Shown piece after piece: positions 1-8,902 of a stretch of DNA of 9,024 bases (its first letter is position 1; each line of letters opens with the position of its first letter). The stretch comes from Chloroflexota bacterium (lineage in GTDB: Bacteria; Chloroflexota; Anaerolineae; Promineifilales; Promineifilaceae). The stretch is from contig JAAEOP010000695.1 in the NCBI GenBank assembly GCA_024223125.1, positions 1-9,024 of the forward strand, in the 5' to 3' direction. Under the pieces are notes generated by a model. That model saw only the letters and a program-made list of their open reading frames with translations, was not told where the DNA came from and made no database searches. The translations under genes were made by a program, and so were the position numbers.

Positions 1-12
1 ACAGAGGCAATC

Positions 13-39
13 TCTCTGAGTTCTCTGTATTCTCTGGGG
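13..39. repeat. Three 9-bp iterations beginning TCTCTG
   Basis: TCTCTG occurs at 13-18, 22-27 and 31-36, exactly 9 bp apart, each followed by three variable bases. It lies just upstream of the first gene. The period is seen directly; its function is unknown. It resembles the short iterated filler in the other gaps of this window. The left window edge may cut off further copies. Confidence 0.55.
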
Positions 40-57
40 CGTAAAAGGGGAAATTGA

Positions 58-729
58 ATGAGCACAGACGGTAATGAAAAAGAGATGGAAATGCTGAAAT
101 ATATGTGGACGCGAACGTGGTGGACGTTTGCTATTTTGGGATTGATTGCTGTGGCTTTGGGCATTTTTGCCCTGCTTAATCCAAAGGCGACGGCGACGAT
201 GCCGATACAGTTGATGGGTGTGTTTATTGTACTGGATGGGTTGTTTAAGATTGTTACGGCCGTAATCGAACACCGCCACAATTGGACCACACGACTGGCT
301 GGGGGCGCAGTAGAAATTATTATCGGGGCTATCATTTTTGCTCTGGCGCTGGAAATTGTCACCGTTGCCTTTACGTTTATATTGTATCTGGCCGGAATTG
401 GTTTTCTCATTGCCGGGGGCGTCTCCATTATGCAGACATTACAAGGGCGGCGTGAATGGCCGGCTTTGCTCACCGGCGCTTTGAAGTTGGGCTTTGGCGT
501 GTTGCTCTTTGCTCTGACCGGCCCCATCGCCATTAGCCTGGTGTGGATTACGGGGATTTTTATGTTTGGTATGGGGGCGCTGCTGTTGTTTATGGGTTTC
601 CGTATGCGCCAGATGGGGCGGCAGCTTGGCCCTCGTGTGCGCGGCAATGTGGTGGAAGGCCAGGTTATTGACGGCGAAGTTGTTGAGGATGATGCGGAAA
701 TAGAGCAGTTACCGGATCATTTTGAATAA
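58..729 (+). CDS. HdeD/DUF308-family integral membrane protein
   Basis: A 223-residue membrane protein with about six hydrophobic segments, near residues 20-40, 49-70, 80-98, 100-124, 136-153 and 156-181. The sequence around W21-W22, then a Gly-rich helix and an N-P turn at 41-42, followed by a helix with L-D-G-L at 59-62, is the repeated pattern of the HdeD/DUF308 family (short paired helices). HdeD in E. coli is linked to acid resistance, but most family members have no known function, so the role here is only membrane-associated, possibly stress-related. The N-terminus (first 18 residues) and the acidic C-terminal tail (about 40 residues, rich in E, D and V) are probably cytoplasmic. Usual family length is about 190, so the tail is an extension. 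AGGGG at 46-50, 7 nt before the ATG at 58, supports this start; the Met at residue 10 is a weaker alternative. The next gene lies 99 bp downstream on the same strand. Confidence 0.8.
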   Translation: MSTDGNEKEMEMLKYMWTRTWWTFAILGLIAVALGIFALLNPKATATMPIQLMGVFIVLDGLFKIVTAVIEHRHNWTTRLAGGAVEIIIGAIIFALALEIVTVAFTFILYLAGIGFLIAGGVSIMQTLQGRREWPALLTGALKLGFGVLLFALTGPIAISLVWITGIFMFGMGALLLFMGFRMRQMGRQLGPRVRGNVVEGQVIDGEVVEDDAEIEQLPDHFE

Positions 730-743
730 GGGATTGGATGGAA

Positions 744-806
744 ATTAGGAGATTAGAGATTAAAAGATTAGCTCGCGTATCAATCCCCAATCTCCAATCT
801 CCAATC
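744..806. repeat. 7-bp iterations arranged as an imperfect inverted repeat
   Basis: The right arm holds CAATC at 781, 788, 795 and 802, exactly 7 bp apart. The left arm holds the near-complement GATTA at 751, 758 and 766. A 10-base loop (771-780) separates the arms. Parts of the arms pair exactly, for example GAGATT at 756-761 with AATCTC at 796-801 and GATT at 751-754 with AATC at 803-806, separated by A/C mismatches. It occupies most of the gap between the HdeD-like gene and the ligase. It could act as a weak terminator, an attenuating leader for the ligase, or be a mobile filler repeat; the sequence does not decide. Confidence 0.6.
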
Positions 807-818
807 GCACTATTTTTT

Positions 819-823
819 GGAGG
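819..823 (+). promoter_or_regulatory. Ribosome binding site GGAGG for the ligase gene
   Basis: GGAGG lies 5 nt before the ATG at 829. It decides the start: the in-frame TTG at 817 overlaps this site and would place the Shine-Dalgarno inside the coding region, so the ATG is preferred. Confidence 0.85.
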
Positions 824-828
824 TTTTC

Positions 829-2787
<1,959 letters not shown>

Positions 2788-2799
2788 GTTGGATTTGGA

Positions 2800-5094
2800 T
2801 TATTCTTTGTTGATGTAAACGGGTAGGGCGATGGTGAAGGTGGCGCTTTGGGTGGTGGTGGTGAGGGTAAGACGGCCGTTGTGCAACCCAATTTGCCCTT
2901 TAACGATCCGTAAACTGGCTGCATATGGGGGTAGTTGAGACAGGTCACTATCTGGCTTTGTCTGAATCGTTTCAAAAGCGTCTAAAGCCTGGGGGTTTAG
3001 AGCGGGCGAGAACTGAATTTTAATCAAGACAGAGTCATCTGTATTATGGGCGCTGACTGTGATTTCCGGCCGTGACAAGACAGCCTGATTGAGACCGAAC
3101 TGGAGCAGTCGGTCTATGTTTTTTAGAATAAGTGATGAATCGCCAAAGGTTGTAACCAGGTTTTCTTGAATAGCGCAGTGAATATATACATTTGGCAGTT
3201 GGTGTTGGTAAGGGAAGGAATGGCACATTTCATAAAGTAAAAAGCCCAGGTCGCCAATGGGCTGCGCCTGCCAGTTGTAGGCAATGGCTGCTTCGCCTGT
3301 TTGCAGTTCTGCCAGGGCTATAAAATCTTCTATGAGCCGATTTAATTGTACACTGCCGGATTGAATGGCTTTTAAGGAAGTGGTTAGTTGGCTTTCGTTT
3401 TGGGTATTCTCTAAACCGCTGGCTATTTTTTGAGTGTGTTCGTTTACGGCCGTCAATGGTGTCATAAACTCTGGCGAAATCAATTTAAGGATATTGCGCT
3501 TCAAAGAATCAAAATCCTGCCACAACATTTGCTGCGAATGGAAATGTTTATCAAGCTGTTTTTCAATGAATTGCAGTACATCATCGCTGTCATATGGTTT
3601 GGTAATATATTCTTCAACGCCCAATTGGTAGCCTAATTGCCGGTCACGTTTTTCACCGCGAGCAGTTAAGAATATGAAGGGAATGTTTAACCATTCGGGG
3701 TTGTTGCGTACCGCTTTTAGAAACTCATACCCATCCATTTGGGGCATCATAATATCAGAGATGATCAGGTCGGGGGTTTGTTGTTGTAGAACGTCTAGAC
3801 CATGTAAGCCGTTGACGGCCGTTAATACATGCAGTTGATATTTGCCCTGATGAATTGTCAACAAATCTGCCAGACCAGCCATCAAATTTTCATCATCTTC
3901 CACCAGTAAAATGGTAGCCGTGTGACGGCCGTGGCCATCGGCCGCAGCCTGTAGAAGTTGTATCCGTCCTTCCTGATACGTGGGTAAAACGACTGTAAAT
4001 ATACTGCCTCGATCTACCTCACTGTCCAGAGTAATGTGCCCGCCGTGTAGATCAACCAATTCTCTGGCAACGGTCAAACCTGTACCCGCCCCTTGCTGCT
4101 CAATCAAAGAACGATTGTACTGTTCGAATAAATCGTAGATACGTTCATTCATAAACTCAGGTATACCTACGCCATTATCCTGAAAGGCAATAAGCGCCTG
4201 ATCTGTTTCCTCAAAACAAGAAACCACAACTAGCCGGTTGATGCCTTTTCCTGGTTTAAAAAACTTAATGGCATTATCCAATAGATGGTCAAAAATAATG
4301 TGTAACCATTCAGGATCACCCCAAATGATTGGTAAATCAGCGGCAAACAGACATTCAATTTTGACATTGTCTTCCTGGGCAATGATCTGTTTAGATTCAA
4401 CGGCCGCCTGAAGAATATGTTGCCAGTTAGCAAGCGGCCGCGCCTGGTGTTGGAACCGGGCTGCACTTTCGCCACTGCGCAGCGCCATCACCAGAATAAA
4501 ATCATTTACCAGCCGCGTGAGCCGGACACAACCTATTTGGATACCTCGTAAATGCTCCTGATAATTCTGATTATTGAGACTGTCTACCAACATTTCATAA
4601 TATGCAGTCACATATGTTAACGGCGTTCTTAACTCGTGATTAAGTATTTGCAGGGTGTGTTTCTTTAGGTCATCAAGCGCCTGTTGGTGCGTTAATTGTT
4701 TTTCAGCTTTACGATTGAGTTGGGTTTGGATGATGGCTAAGAGATCACGGCCGACAAATGGTTTTGTCACATATCTATCGGCGTCGCTTAAACGGCCGGT
4801 ACGAACATCATATTTTCCCCCTTTAGCGCTTAAAAAGATGAAGGGAATCTGTCGCCAGGCTGGTACTTGCCGTACTTGTTGCAGAAATTCATACCCATCC
4901 ATTTCTGGCATCATGATGTCTGAGATGATCAGATCAGGGGTGGCTTCTTGCATCCGTTCCAGCGCAATTTTACCGTTGCTTGCTGTCAGGATGGTGACAT
5001 CATACCCAATATCGTCCAGGCTGAATAAATCCACCAGACCTTCTAACATTATTCGATTATCTTCAACGAGGAGAATAGTAACAGACTGTCTCAT
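2800..5094 (-). CDS. Double hybrid protein: REC-HisKA-HATPase-REC-pseudokinase
   Basis: A 764-residue cytoplasmic two-component protein with no membrane segment and no DNA-binding domain. Half one: receiver (about 5-120; acidic pair E11/D12, phospho-acceptor D59 in SDIMMPEMDG, Lys in YVTKPF), HisKA with H153 in NHELRTPL, and HATPase_c (N-box N274 in DNAIKF, G1 box D306-NGVGI, G2 box GAGTGLT). Half two repeats this plan: receiver (about 394-510; E399/D400, D447, ITKPY), HisKA-like segment and HATPase-like fold to the C-terminus. D59 and D447, and H153 and P541, are both 388 residues apart, so the halves are collinear through the H-box. In half two the H-box His is Pro541 (SPEFMTPL), the N-box Asn is Phe666, and the Gly-rich G1 and G2 boxes are gone, so only the first half should phosphorylate. 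Start: the ATG at 5094 puts the receiver strand at residue 6; an in-frame ATG at 5103 and a TTG at 5115 are alternatives but overlap the promoter-like element. Partners are not visible. Confidence 0.88.
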   Translation of the reverse strand: MRQSVTILLVEDNRIMLEGLVDLFSLDDIGYDVTILTASNGKIALERMQEATPDLIISDIMMPEMDGYEFLQQVRQVPAWRQIPFIFLSAKGGKYDVRTGRLSDADRYVTKPFVGRDLLAIIQTQLNRKAEKQLTHQQALDDLKKHTLQILNHELRTPLTYVTAYYEMLVDSLNNQNYQEHLRGIQIGCVRLTRLVNDFILVMALRSGESAARFQHQARPLANWQHILQAAVESKQIIAQEDNVKIECLFAADLPIIWGDPEWLHIIFDHLLDNAIKFFKPGKGINRLVVVSCFEETDQALIAFQDNGVGIPEFMNERIYDLFEQYNRSLIEQQGAGTGLTVARELVDLHGGHITLDSEVDRGSIFTVVLPTYQEGRIQLLQAAADGHGRHTATILLVEDDENLMAGLADLLTIHQGKYQLHVLTAVNGLHGLDVLQQQTPDLIISDIMMPQMDGYEFLKAVRNNPEWLNIPFIFLTARGEKRDRQLGYQLGVEEYITKPYDSDDVLQFIEKQLDKHFHSQQMLWQDFDSLKRNILKLISPEFMTPLTAVNEHTQKIASGLENTQNESQLTTSLKAIQSGSVQLNRLIEDFIALAELQTGEAAIAYNWQAQPIGDLGFLLYEMCHSFPYQHQLPNVYIHCAIQENLVTTFGDSSLILKNIDRLLQFGLNQAVLSRPEITVSAHNTDDSVLIKIQFSPALNPQALDAFETIQTKPDSDLSQLPPYAASLRIVKGQIGLHNGRLTLTTTTQSATFTIALPVYINKE

Positions 5095-5103
5095 AATGGG
5101 CAT

Positions 5104-5112
5104 ATTATAGCA
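5104..5112 (-). promoter_or_regulatory. Extended -10 element TGCTATAAT for the kinase gene
   Basis: Read on the minus strand, TGCTATAAT (5112 down to 5104) is a perfect extended -10 (TGnTATAAT). No good -35 hexamer is visible 16-18 bp upstream, which extended -10 promoters can tolerate. Initiation about 7 nt downstream would fall near 5097, only about 3 nt from the ATG at 5094, implying a nearly leaderless mRNA. No Shine-Dalgarno precedes that ATG, which agrees. This rests on sequence alone. Confidence 0.45.
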
Positions 5113-5225
5113 CAATGCCCCTTAAAGAGTTGTGATCTTCGCACCGGATTTTTCTGACGAATCTTCACTTCAAACTAAAAAAGAGTATACACGGATAGGG
5201 AGAAACACAGATGCTTTATATGTAG

Positions 5226-5255
5226 AGGTTCCACCTTTTTGGAAAGGTGGAACCT
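5226..5255 (-). terminator. Perfect 13-bp stem-loop downstream of the LPQTG gene
   Basis: AGGTTCCACCTTT (5226-5238) and its exact reverse complement (5243-5255) flank a 4-base loop TTGG. The stem begins 12 nt past the stop of the minus-strand LPQTG gene and so most likely ends that operon or protects its 3' end. On the minus strand the stem is not followed by a clear T-run; the plus-strand side is more T-rich (TTCTTATTCT), but no plus-strand gene ends here. It could also be a dispersed palindromic repeat. Confidence 0.6.
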
Positions 5256-5267
5256 TTCTTATTCTGT

Positions 5268-5996
5268 CTAATTTGTCCGTAAACGATGGGCGGCGATCAA
5301 CACGCCTACCAATAGCAGACCAATAAGGGCAATACCCCAGGTTTCTAATCCTGTTTGAGGTAAGGTATCTTTTCCGCCCTCACCTTGGATGGTAACGGGG
5401 GTGGGTGTGCCGCCGAGGTTGCCGCTGCCTGTCGTGTCTCCAGACCCTTCTGTTCCTTCGGCGTCGCTGTCTGTCGTGTCTCCAGACCCTTCCGTTCCTT
5501 CGGCGCTGCTGCCGTCGCCATTGCCAGCGCCATCACCGCCAATGATGATTGTGCCTTCAACACCCTCTTCGCCAACTTCACTTTCACCGTTTTCACTACC
5601 TTCGCCCGGTTCACCGTCTTCCCCACCTTCACCGGCGCTTTCTATCACGGCCGTTTCAGTAGGATCAGCCGTTGTTGGTTCAATGGTGGGGGTATTATTG
5701 GTGGCTTTTGCTTCCGGTGTGTCGGTGGGCATAGCCTGGGCTGTTTCAGTTTGGGCGATGAATTGGGCTACGGCCGTGTTCGTTACAATTGTAATCGCAT
5801 TTTGTGTTTCAATGGCGGCTACTTCAGCCGTGGCGCCATCAGACCCACGCCGGGTCATCAACAAAACCAGGGTGCAGGCGGCCGCCAAAATGAATATTGT
5901 TATCAACGCGCCCACAGCCATCAAAAATGGACGGTTGTTGGCTGAACCCTCTTCTTCTTCTTCCAGATAATCATCCTCAATGAATTCGTCTTCCAT
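5268..5996 (-). CDS. Acidic LPXTG-type surface protein with N-terminal membrane anchor
   Basis: A 242-residue protein of unknown function, probably cell-surface. Order: very acidic N-terminus (residues 1-16, with a run of Glu), hydrophobic helix 24-47, a low-complexity linker rich in T, E, G, S and P (about 55-210), sorting motif L-P-Q-T-G at 212-216, second hydrophobic helix 219-236, and a basic tail H-R-L-R. This C-terminus is the classical sortase signal, predicting cleavage between T215 and G216 and attachment to wall material. The first helix has no clear signal-peptidase site, so it may stay as an anchor. A 14-residue unit is repeated in the linker. Start: GGAGG at 6002-6006, 5 nt before the ATG at 5996, argues against the in-frame TTG at 6008, which overlaps it. 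It lies 57 bp below the KOW-like gene on the same strand, so co-transcription is likely. The sortase is not in the window. Confidence 0.75.
   Translation of the reverse strand: MEDEFIEDDYLEEEEEGSANNRPFLMAVGALITIFILAAACTLVLLMTRRGSDGATAEVAAIETQNAITIVTNTAVAQFIAQTETAQAMPTDTPEAKATNNTPTIEPTTADPTETAVIESAGEGGEDGEPGEGSENGESEVGEEGVEGTIIIGGDGAGNGDGSSAEGTEGSGDTTDSDAEGTEGSGDTTGSGNLGGTPTPVTIQGEGGKDTLPQTGLETWGIALIGLLLVGVLIAAHRLRTN
5421..5504. repeat. 42-bp tandem repeat inside the LPQTG gene
   Basis: Two adjacent 42-bp units, 5421-5462 and 5463-5504, differ at only a few positions (mostly C/T). They encode two 14-residue units of the type DAEGTEGSGDTTxS. The unit is a multiple of three, so copy number can change without a frameshift, as in other surface-protein stalks. 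Confidence 0.85.
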
Positions 5997-6001
5997 CTTT
6001 G

Positions 6002-6006
6002 CCTCC
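6002..6006 (-). promoter_or_regulatory. Ribosome binding site GGAGG for the LPQTG gene
   Basis: On the minus strand GGAGG ends 5 nt before the ATG at 5996, fixing the start of the surface-protein gene. Its strength suggests independent translation initiation rather than coupling to the gene 57 bp upstream. Confidence 0.8.
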
Positions 6007-6053
6007 AATAACTTTCCCTAAACGTTCATATATTTCGAGAATAGGGTAAAAGG

Positions 6054-7115
6054 TTAAATAATCACATCAAAATTAGCGCTGGGTACAAATACAATATTGC
6101 CATCTGCCAGTTCAATATCACAACCGTGTGCTTTGGCTCCGGTGGCCGTTAACTGGGACAGGGTGTATATCTTTACGATAGATCCCATCTGATTGGTGAA
6201 GGGAGCACGTAAAATACGGACAATTAGTCCTGCTTGCAAGGTACGGTTGGGTAAAACAGCTTCGCTTTTTATTGTCGCCTGTTGGGGAATGATGATTTCT
6301 GGACGGCTGCCGAGTTGTTGCTCATATTCTCCAAATAGAGAAGCTCTTTGACCATCGGCTTCTTTCAAGATTGTAAAAATGGGTAAGGACATCCCTTGTT
6401 TCCCAACACCATCTGTAATGATGACGGGAAAGGAAACGGTCTGGGCTGTTTGACAACTTTCGGCCGTCATGCTGCCCGTAATCAGGCCGTTAATATCAGC
6501 TTCGGCAGCTTGTTCCAGGAGTTCTTTGTTTTCTACACGGCCGACTACCAGAATGGATTCTTTACCCGCATTTTCTAATTGGCCTGTGGTAAGAGCGCGA
6601 TTGCTGTTTGGGGACAGAACTTCGAGGACACCAAAGCCTTCTTTGCCTGAACCCCAGACACCTTGAATAAAGGCGCCGTGTGTTTCGATGATGACGCCTT
6701 TGTCGTTGACATGACTGACGACACGGCCGGCGACCATCGCTTGTTTTTCCAGCCACACATCTGTTTGTTGAATGACAGCACGGCCGTTGATCACATCAAA
6801 CAATGTCCCTATCGCCGGTGATAAAACCTGTTTGGTACGAACCATTTTCTTTTTCTGGGCCAGAGTGATACCAATATCTACAACATCATTTTTTTCCACC
6901 ACCATCAAATCAGGAACGTCATCTGGTGCAACACCTAACTCCGCCGCAATATCTACAACCGTAAAACTGGTTTCCAAAGGCGTCCGGGCAACCACCTGAT
7001 GAGGCTTCACTTCCTTGCCAATATTAACAGCAATATTACCGTTTTTGGGCAAGATGCGTTCCCGACGGATTTTCATATGTGGTTGTGCAAGTGTGGTGTG
7101 TGTATATTGTTCCAT
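6054..7115 (-). CDS. Uncharacterised protein with lipoyl-like hairpins and KOW-like C-terminus
   Basis: A 353-residue protein with no recognised family name and no membrane helix or signal peptide. Visible parts: a hairpin of barrel-sandwich/lipoyl type near residues 19-47 (ILPKNG, then IGKEVKPHQVVAR); a second such segment about 70-115 (V-D-I-G-I-T-L-A, then LSPAIGTLFDVINGRAVI); an alpha/beta middle about 150-270 with SILVVGRVENKELLEQA and a stretch ending in PVIITDGVG; and a C-terminal KOW/SH3-like segment about 298-352 (R-A-P-F-T-N-Q-M-G-S-I-V-K-I, then D-G-N-I-V-F-V-P-S-A-N-F-D). The fold names are inferred from pattern. KOW domains bind RNA or protein and barrel-sandwich domains often mediate assembly, so a scaffold role is possible. 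The ATG at 7115 lies 8 nt after the stop of the ATPase gene, implying coupling; an in-frame ATG at 7148 would overlap that gene by 25 bp and add 11 residues. Confidence 0.6.
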   Translation of the reverse strand: MEQYTHTTLAQPHMKIRRERILPKNGNIAVNIGKEVKPHQVVARTPLETSFTVVDIAAELGVAPDDVPDLMVVEKNDVVDIGITLAQKKKMVRTKQVLSPAIGTLFDVINGRAVIQQTDVWLEKQAMVAGRVVSHVNDKGVIIETHGAFIQGVWGSGKEGFGVLEVLSPNSNRALTTGQLENAGKESILVVGRVENKELLEQAAEADINGLITGSMTAESCQTAQTVSFPVIITDGVGKQGMSLPIFTILKEADGQRASLFGEYEQQLGSRPEIIIPQQATIKSEAVLPNRTLQAGLIVRILRAPFTNQMGSIVKIYTLSQLTATGAKAHGCDIELADGNIVFVPSANFDVII

Positions 7116-7123
7116 TTTGGTAT

Positions 7124-8902
7124 CTATCCGCCCAAATCCCAGTGCCATTTTCTTACCAGACTACGCCGGTCATCATCATCTTGAGGTAAGGTTAACGGCC
7201 GTCCGCGGGCATCAATAATCAGACCGCCTACTCTACCGCCTAAAATTGTCATGGTGTGTTTTTGTCCAGGACCGAAGCCAATATCCAGGCGGCCGCTGGG
7301 ATTAATGGTCACTTTTGCTTCTTTACCGGGGGCTATAGGAATCACTTCCAGTTTGCCAAATTCAGCCTCCCCTTCAAAACGACCCTGCTCAGATTCCACT
7401 ACAACATCTAATGCTTTTTTGCCAGTCTGGCCGCGTCCGGTGGGGGCAATGACCCAGCCCAGATCAGATAAAACACCCGCTTCTAAAGCTTGTACAACAG
7501 GCAGCGGTTCATGCGGAGCTAAGGCGCCCAGAGGAGGTAAGACGCCGTATTGATCCAAAGCTACTGCGAAAATACCGGTTGGTTGCAGCGCATCCAACAA
7601 CAACAACATAACCTGTCCGGGGCGAGGGGCGTTGGCCAGGACGCTGCCACGAGCCAACAAAAGGCTGAACTGTGGCAAACGAACTTGACGGCCGATTTGC
7701 GACCAATCCCATTCTACGGCCGTAACTTGCAAAGCACAGCACAATATCTCCCTAGCCACAGCCTGTTCCAAATATAAATCCGACTCCACCATAGGAATGG
7801 TTTGCGGGTGGATTGATTTGTTGTATATATAATCGGCTACCTCTTCCCCATCAATTTCAGTGGGAATCCAGCGGGCAATGTCCGCTAATGCTACCTTTTG
7901 TAACAAATTCACTACCGGCTGCCCCATTCCCAGGTCCGTATGAATAGAGAGTTGTGCCCGTTCTGCTTCCGCCAACAATATGGAAACATGATTGCTGCCT
8001 AAATCAACGCCTAACACTTTTTGCTCTTGCAAGGCGGCAAAATATTGGGCTACATCGGAAAAAGAACGGGCCGCAGAACTCAGGGGGAAACTAGCCCAAT
8101 CATTTAATTCAGGAATGCCTGGTATATCCCGGATTTTAATGTTCTCATACAAATCATTAATGATGCCAATAGCATCATCAATCTGTTCTGTTTGCAGGTC
8201 TGGACGCACGTTGTCAGCCATATGGATATGTGCTTTTTCACTCATCAACGAACGAACCTGTTCTCGCAAATTGATGTTGCCAGCATACAGCACATGGGGG
8301 CGTTTGTTTTCGGCCAGAGCATGTGCAGCGATACCGGCCGCTTCAATAAGCTGGCTTAACTTCTCTTCAGCGCCGCCGTCTGTGCCCCCGACAATAAATA
8401 TGAGGTCTGGTTCCTGTCGTATGATGGCGCTTATTTGTTCATCTTCACTGCGTGTGTCGGCCAGACTAATGAGGTCGCTCTCGGTAACAAATATGGTATG
8501 CAGCGCTTTACGGGCACTGGCAATACTCATCTCATCATACAAACCAATGATGACAACTTTGAGGGGAACAGGGGCGCTGACAACGGCCGTGAAATGATCC
8601 ACGCCAGACCCATCCTTGCGCGGCGGCGTAATTAATTCTCCACGTTCATTCAACAAAGTTCGCCCTGTCACTTCCGAAATCCGGCGCACAGCCTGTTGTA
8701 CGCCTAATGTAACATCTAACCAGGGTAAAGCGATTGTTGTAGGTACGGATGCTCTGGACAGTAACCGGTATGAACCGGCGACCGTATCCACCAGAATAAC
8801 AGTCGTGTTGGTGTTGCCAATATCAGCGACAACAAAAGACTTTTCCAGGTCTACAAACTCTTCTATGGGTGTGTCTTGTTGAATTTCTTCAAACTCAATC
8901 AT
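7124..8902 (-). CDS. GlmL/MutL-family ASKHA (actin-like) ATPase, C-terminally extended
   Basis: A 592-residue soluble protein matching the glutamate-mutase-associated GlmL/MutL family (unrelated to mismatch-repair MutL). Phosphate-1 motif D27-IGNTNTTV; a V-S-A-x-x-P-L-K-V-V-I-I-G-L stretch at 108-121; the family hallmark PDLIFIVGGTDGG at 165-177; VLYAGNINLREQV at 204-216; NVRPDL at 231-236; second ATPase lobe beginning VLGVDLGSNHVS at 296-307, then DLGMG at 323-327. The second-lobe motif is weaker than the usual D-I-G-G-A-T-T-D. Known GlmL proteins are about 460 residues, so the last 130 or so are extra: beta-rich, with LGGRVGGLIIDARGRPL near 554-570 and an Asp run at 575-578. GlmL is thought to support or reactivate adenosylcobalamin-dependent glutamate mutase, but no mutase subunit is encoded here. 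The start overlaps the upstream stop as ATGA with no clear Shine-Dalgarno, implying translational coupling. Confidence 0.85.
   Translation of the reverse strand: MIEFEEIQQDTPIEEFVDLEKSFVVADIGNTNTTVILVDTVAGSYRLLSRASVPTTIALPWLDVTLGVQQAVRRISEVTGRTLLNERGELITPPRKDGSGVDHFTAVVSAPVPLKVVIIGLYDEMSIASARKALHTIFVTESDLISLADTRSEDEQISAIIRQEPDLIFIVGGTDGGAEEKLSQLIEAAGIAAHALAENKRPHVLYAGNINLREQVRSLMSEKAHIHMADNVRPDLQTEQIDDAIGIINDLYENIKIRDIPGIPELNDWASFPLSSAARSFSDVAQYFAALQEQKVLGVDLGSNHVSILLAEAERAQLSIHTDLGMGQPVVNLLQKVALADIARWIPTEIDGEEVADYIYNKSIHPQTIPMVESDLYLEQAVAREILCCALQVTAVEWDWSQIGRQVRLPQFSLLLARGSVLANAPRPGQVMLLLLDALQPTGIFAVALDQYGVLPPLGALAPHEPLPVVQALEAGVLSDLGWVIAPTGRGQTGKKALDVVVESEQGRFEGEAEFGKLEVIPIAPGKEAKVTINPSGRLDIGFGPGQKHTMTILGGRVGGLIIDARGRPLTLPQDDDDRRSLVRKWHWDLGG

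Noticed and set aside
781..806. CRISPR-like array
   Set aside because: Units are 7 bp and contiguous with no spacers; no cas gene is present.
2788..2799. Bidirectional terminator between the convergent ligase and kinase genes
   Set aside because: The 12-bp gap holds no inverted repeat; any terminator would have to lie within coding sequence and none was seen.
5855..5890. Lipoprotein signal (A-A-A-C, Cys41) in the LPQTG protein
   Set aside because: The Cys is inside the hydrophobic helix, the -3 residue is Ala rather than Leu, and the N-terminus is acidic with no basic n-region.
5389..5970. Plus-strand open frame of 193 codons over the LPQTG gene
   Set aside because: The Ser/Pro/Val-only composition is the antisense reading of the acidic Gly/Glu/Thr linker; the minus-strand frame has a good ribosome site, two membrane helices and LPQTG.
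5997..6053. Separate promoter for the LPQTG gene
   Set aside because: AT-rich stretches exist, but no convincing -35/-10 pair at proper spacing; read-through from the upstream operon genes is simpler.
7992..8597. Plus-strand open frame of 201 codons over the GlmL-like gene
   Set aside because: Antisense to the conserved GGTDGG and AGN motif region; no domain and no ribosome site.
7124..8902. DNA mismatch-repair MutL
   Set aside because: The name is shared, but the motifs (D-I-G-N-T-N-T-T, GGTDGG, second lobe D-L-G) are of the actin-like ATPase type, not the GHKL type of mismatch-repair MutL.
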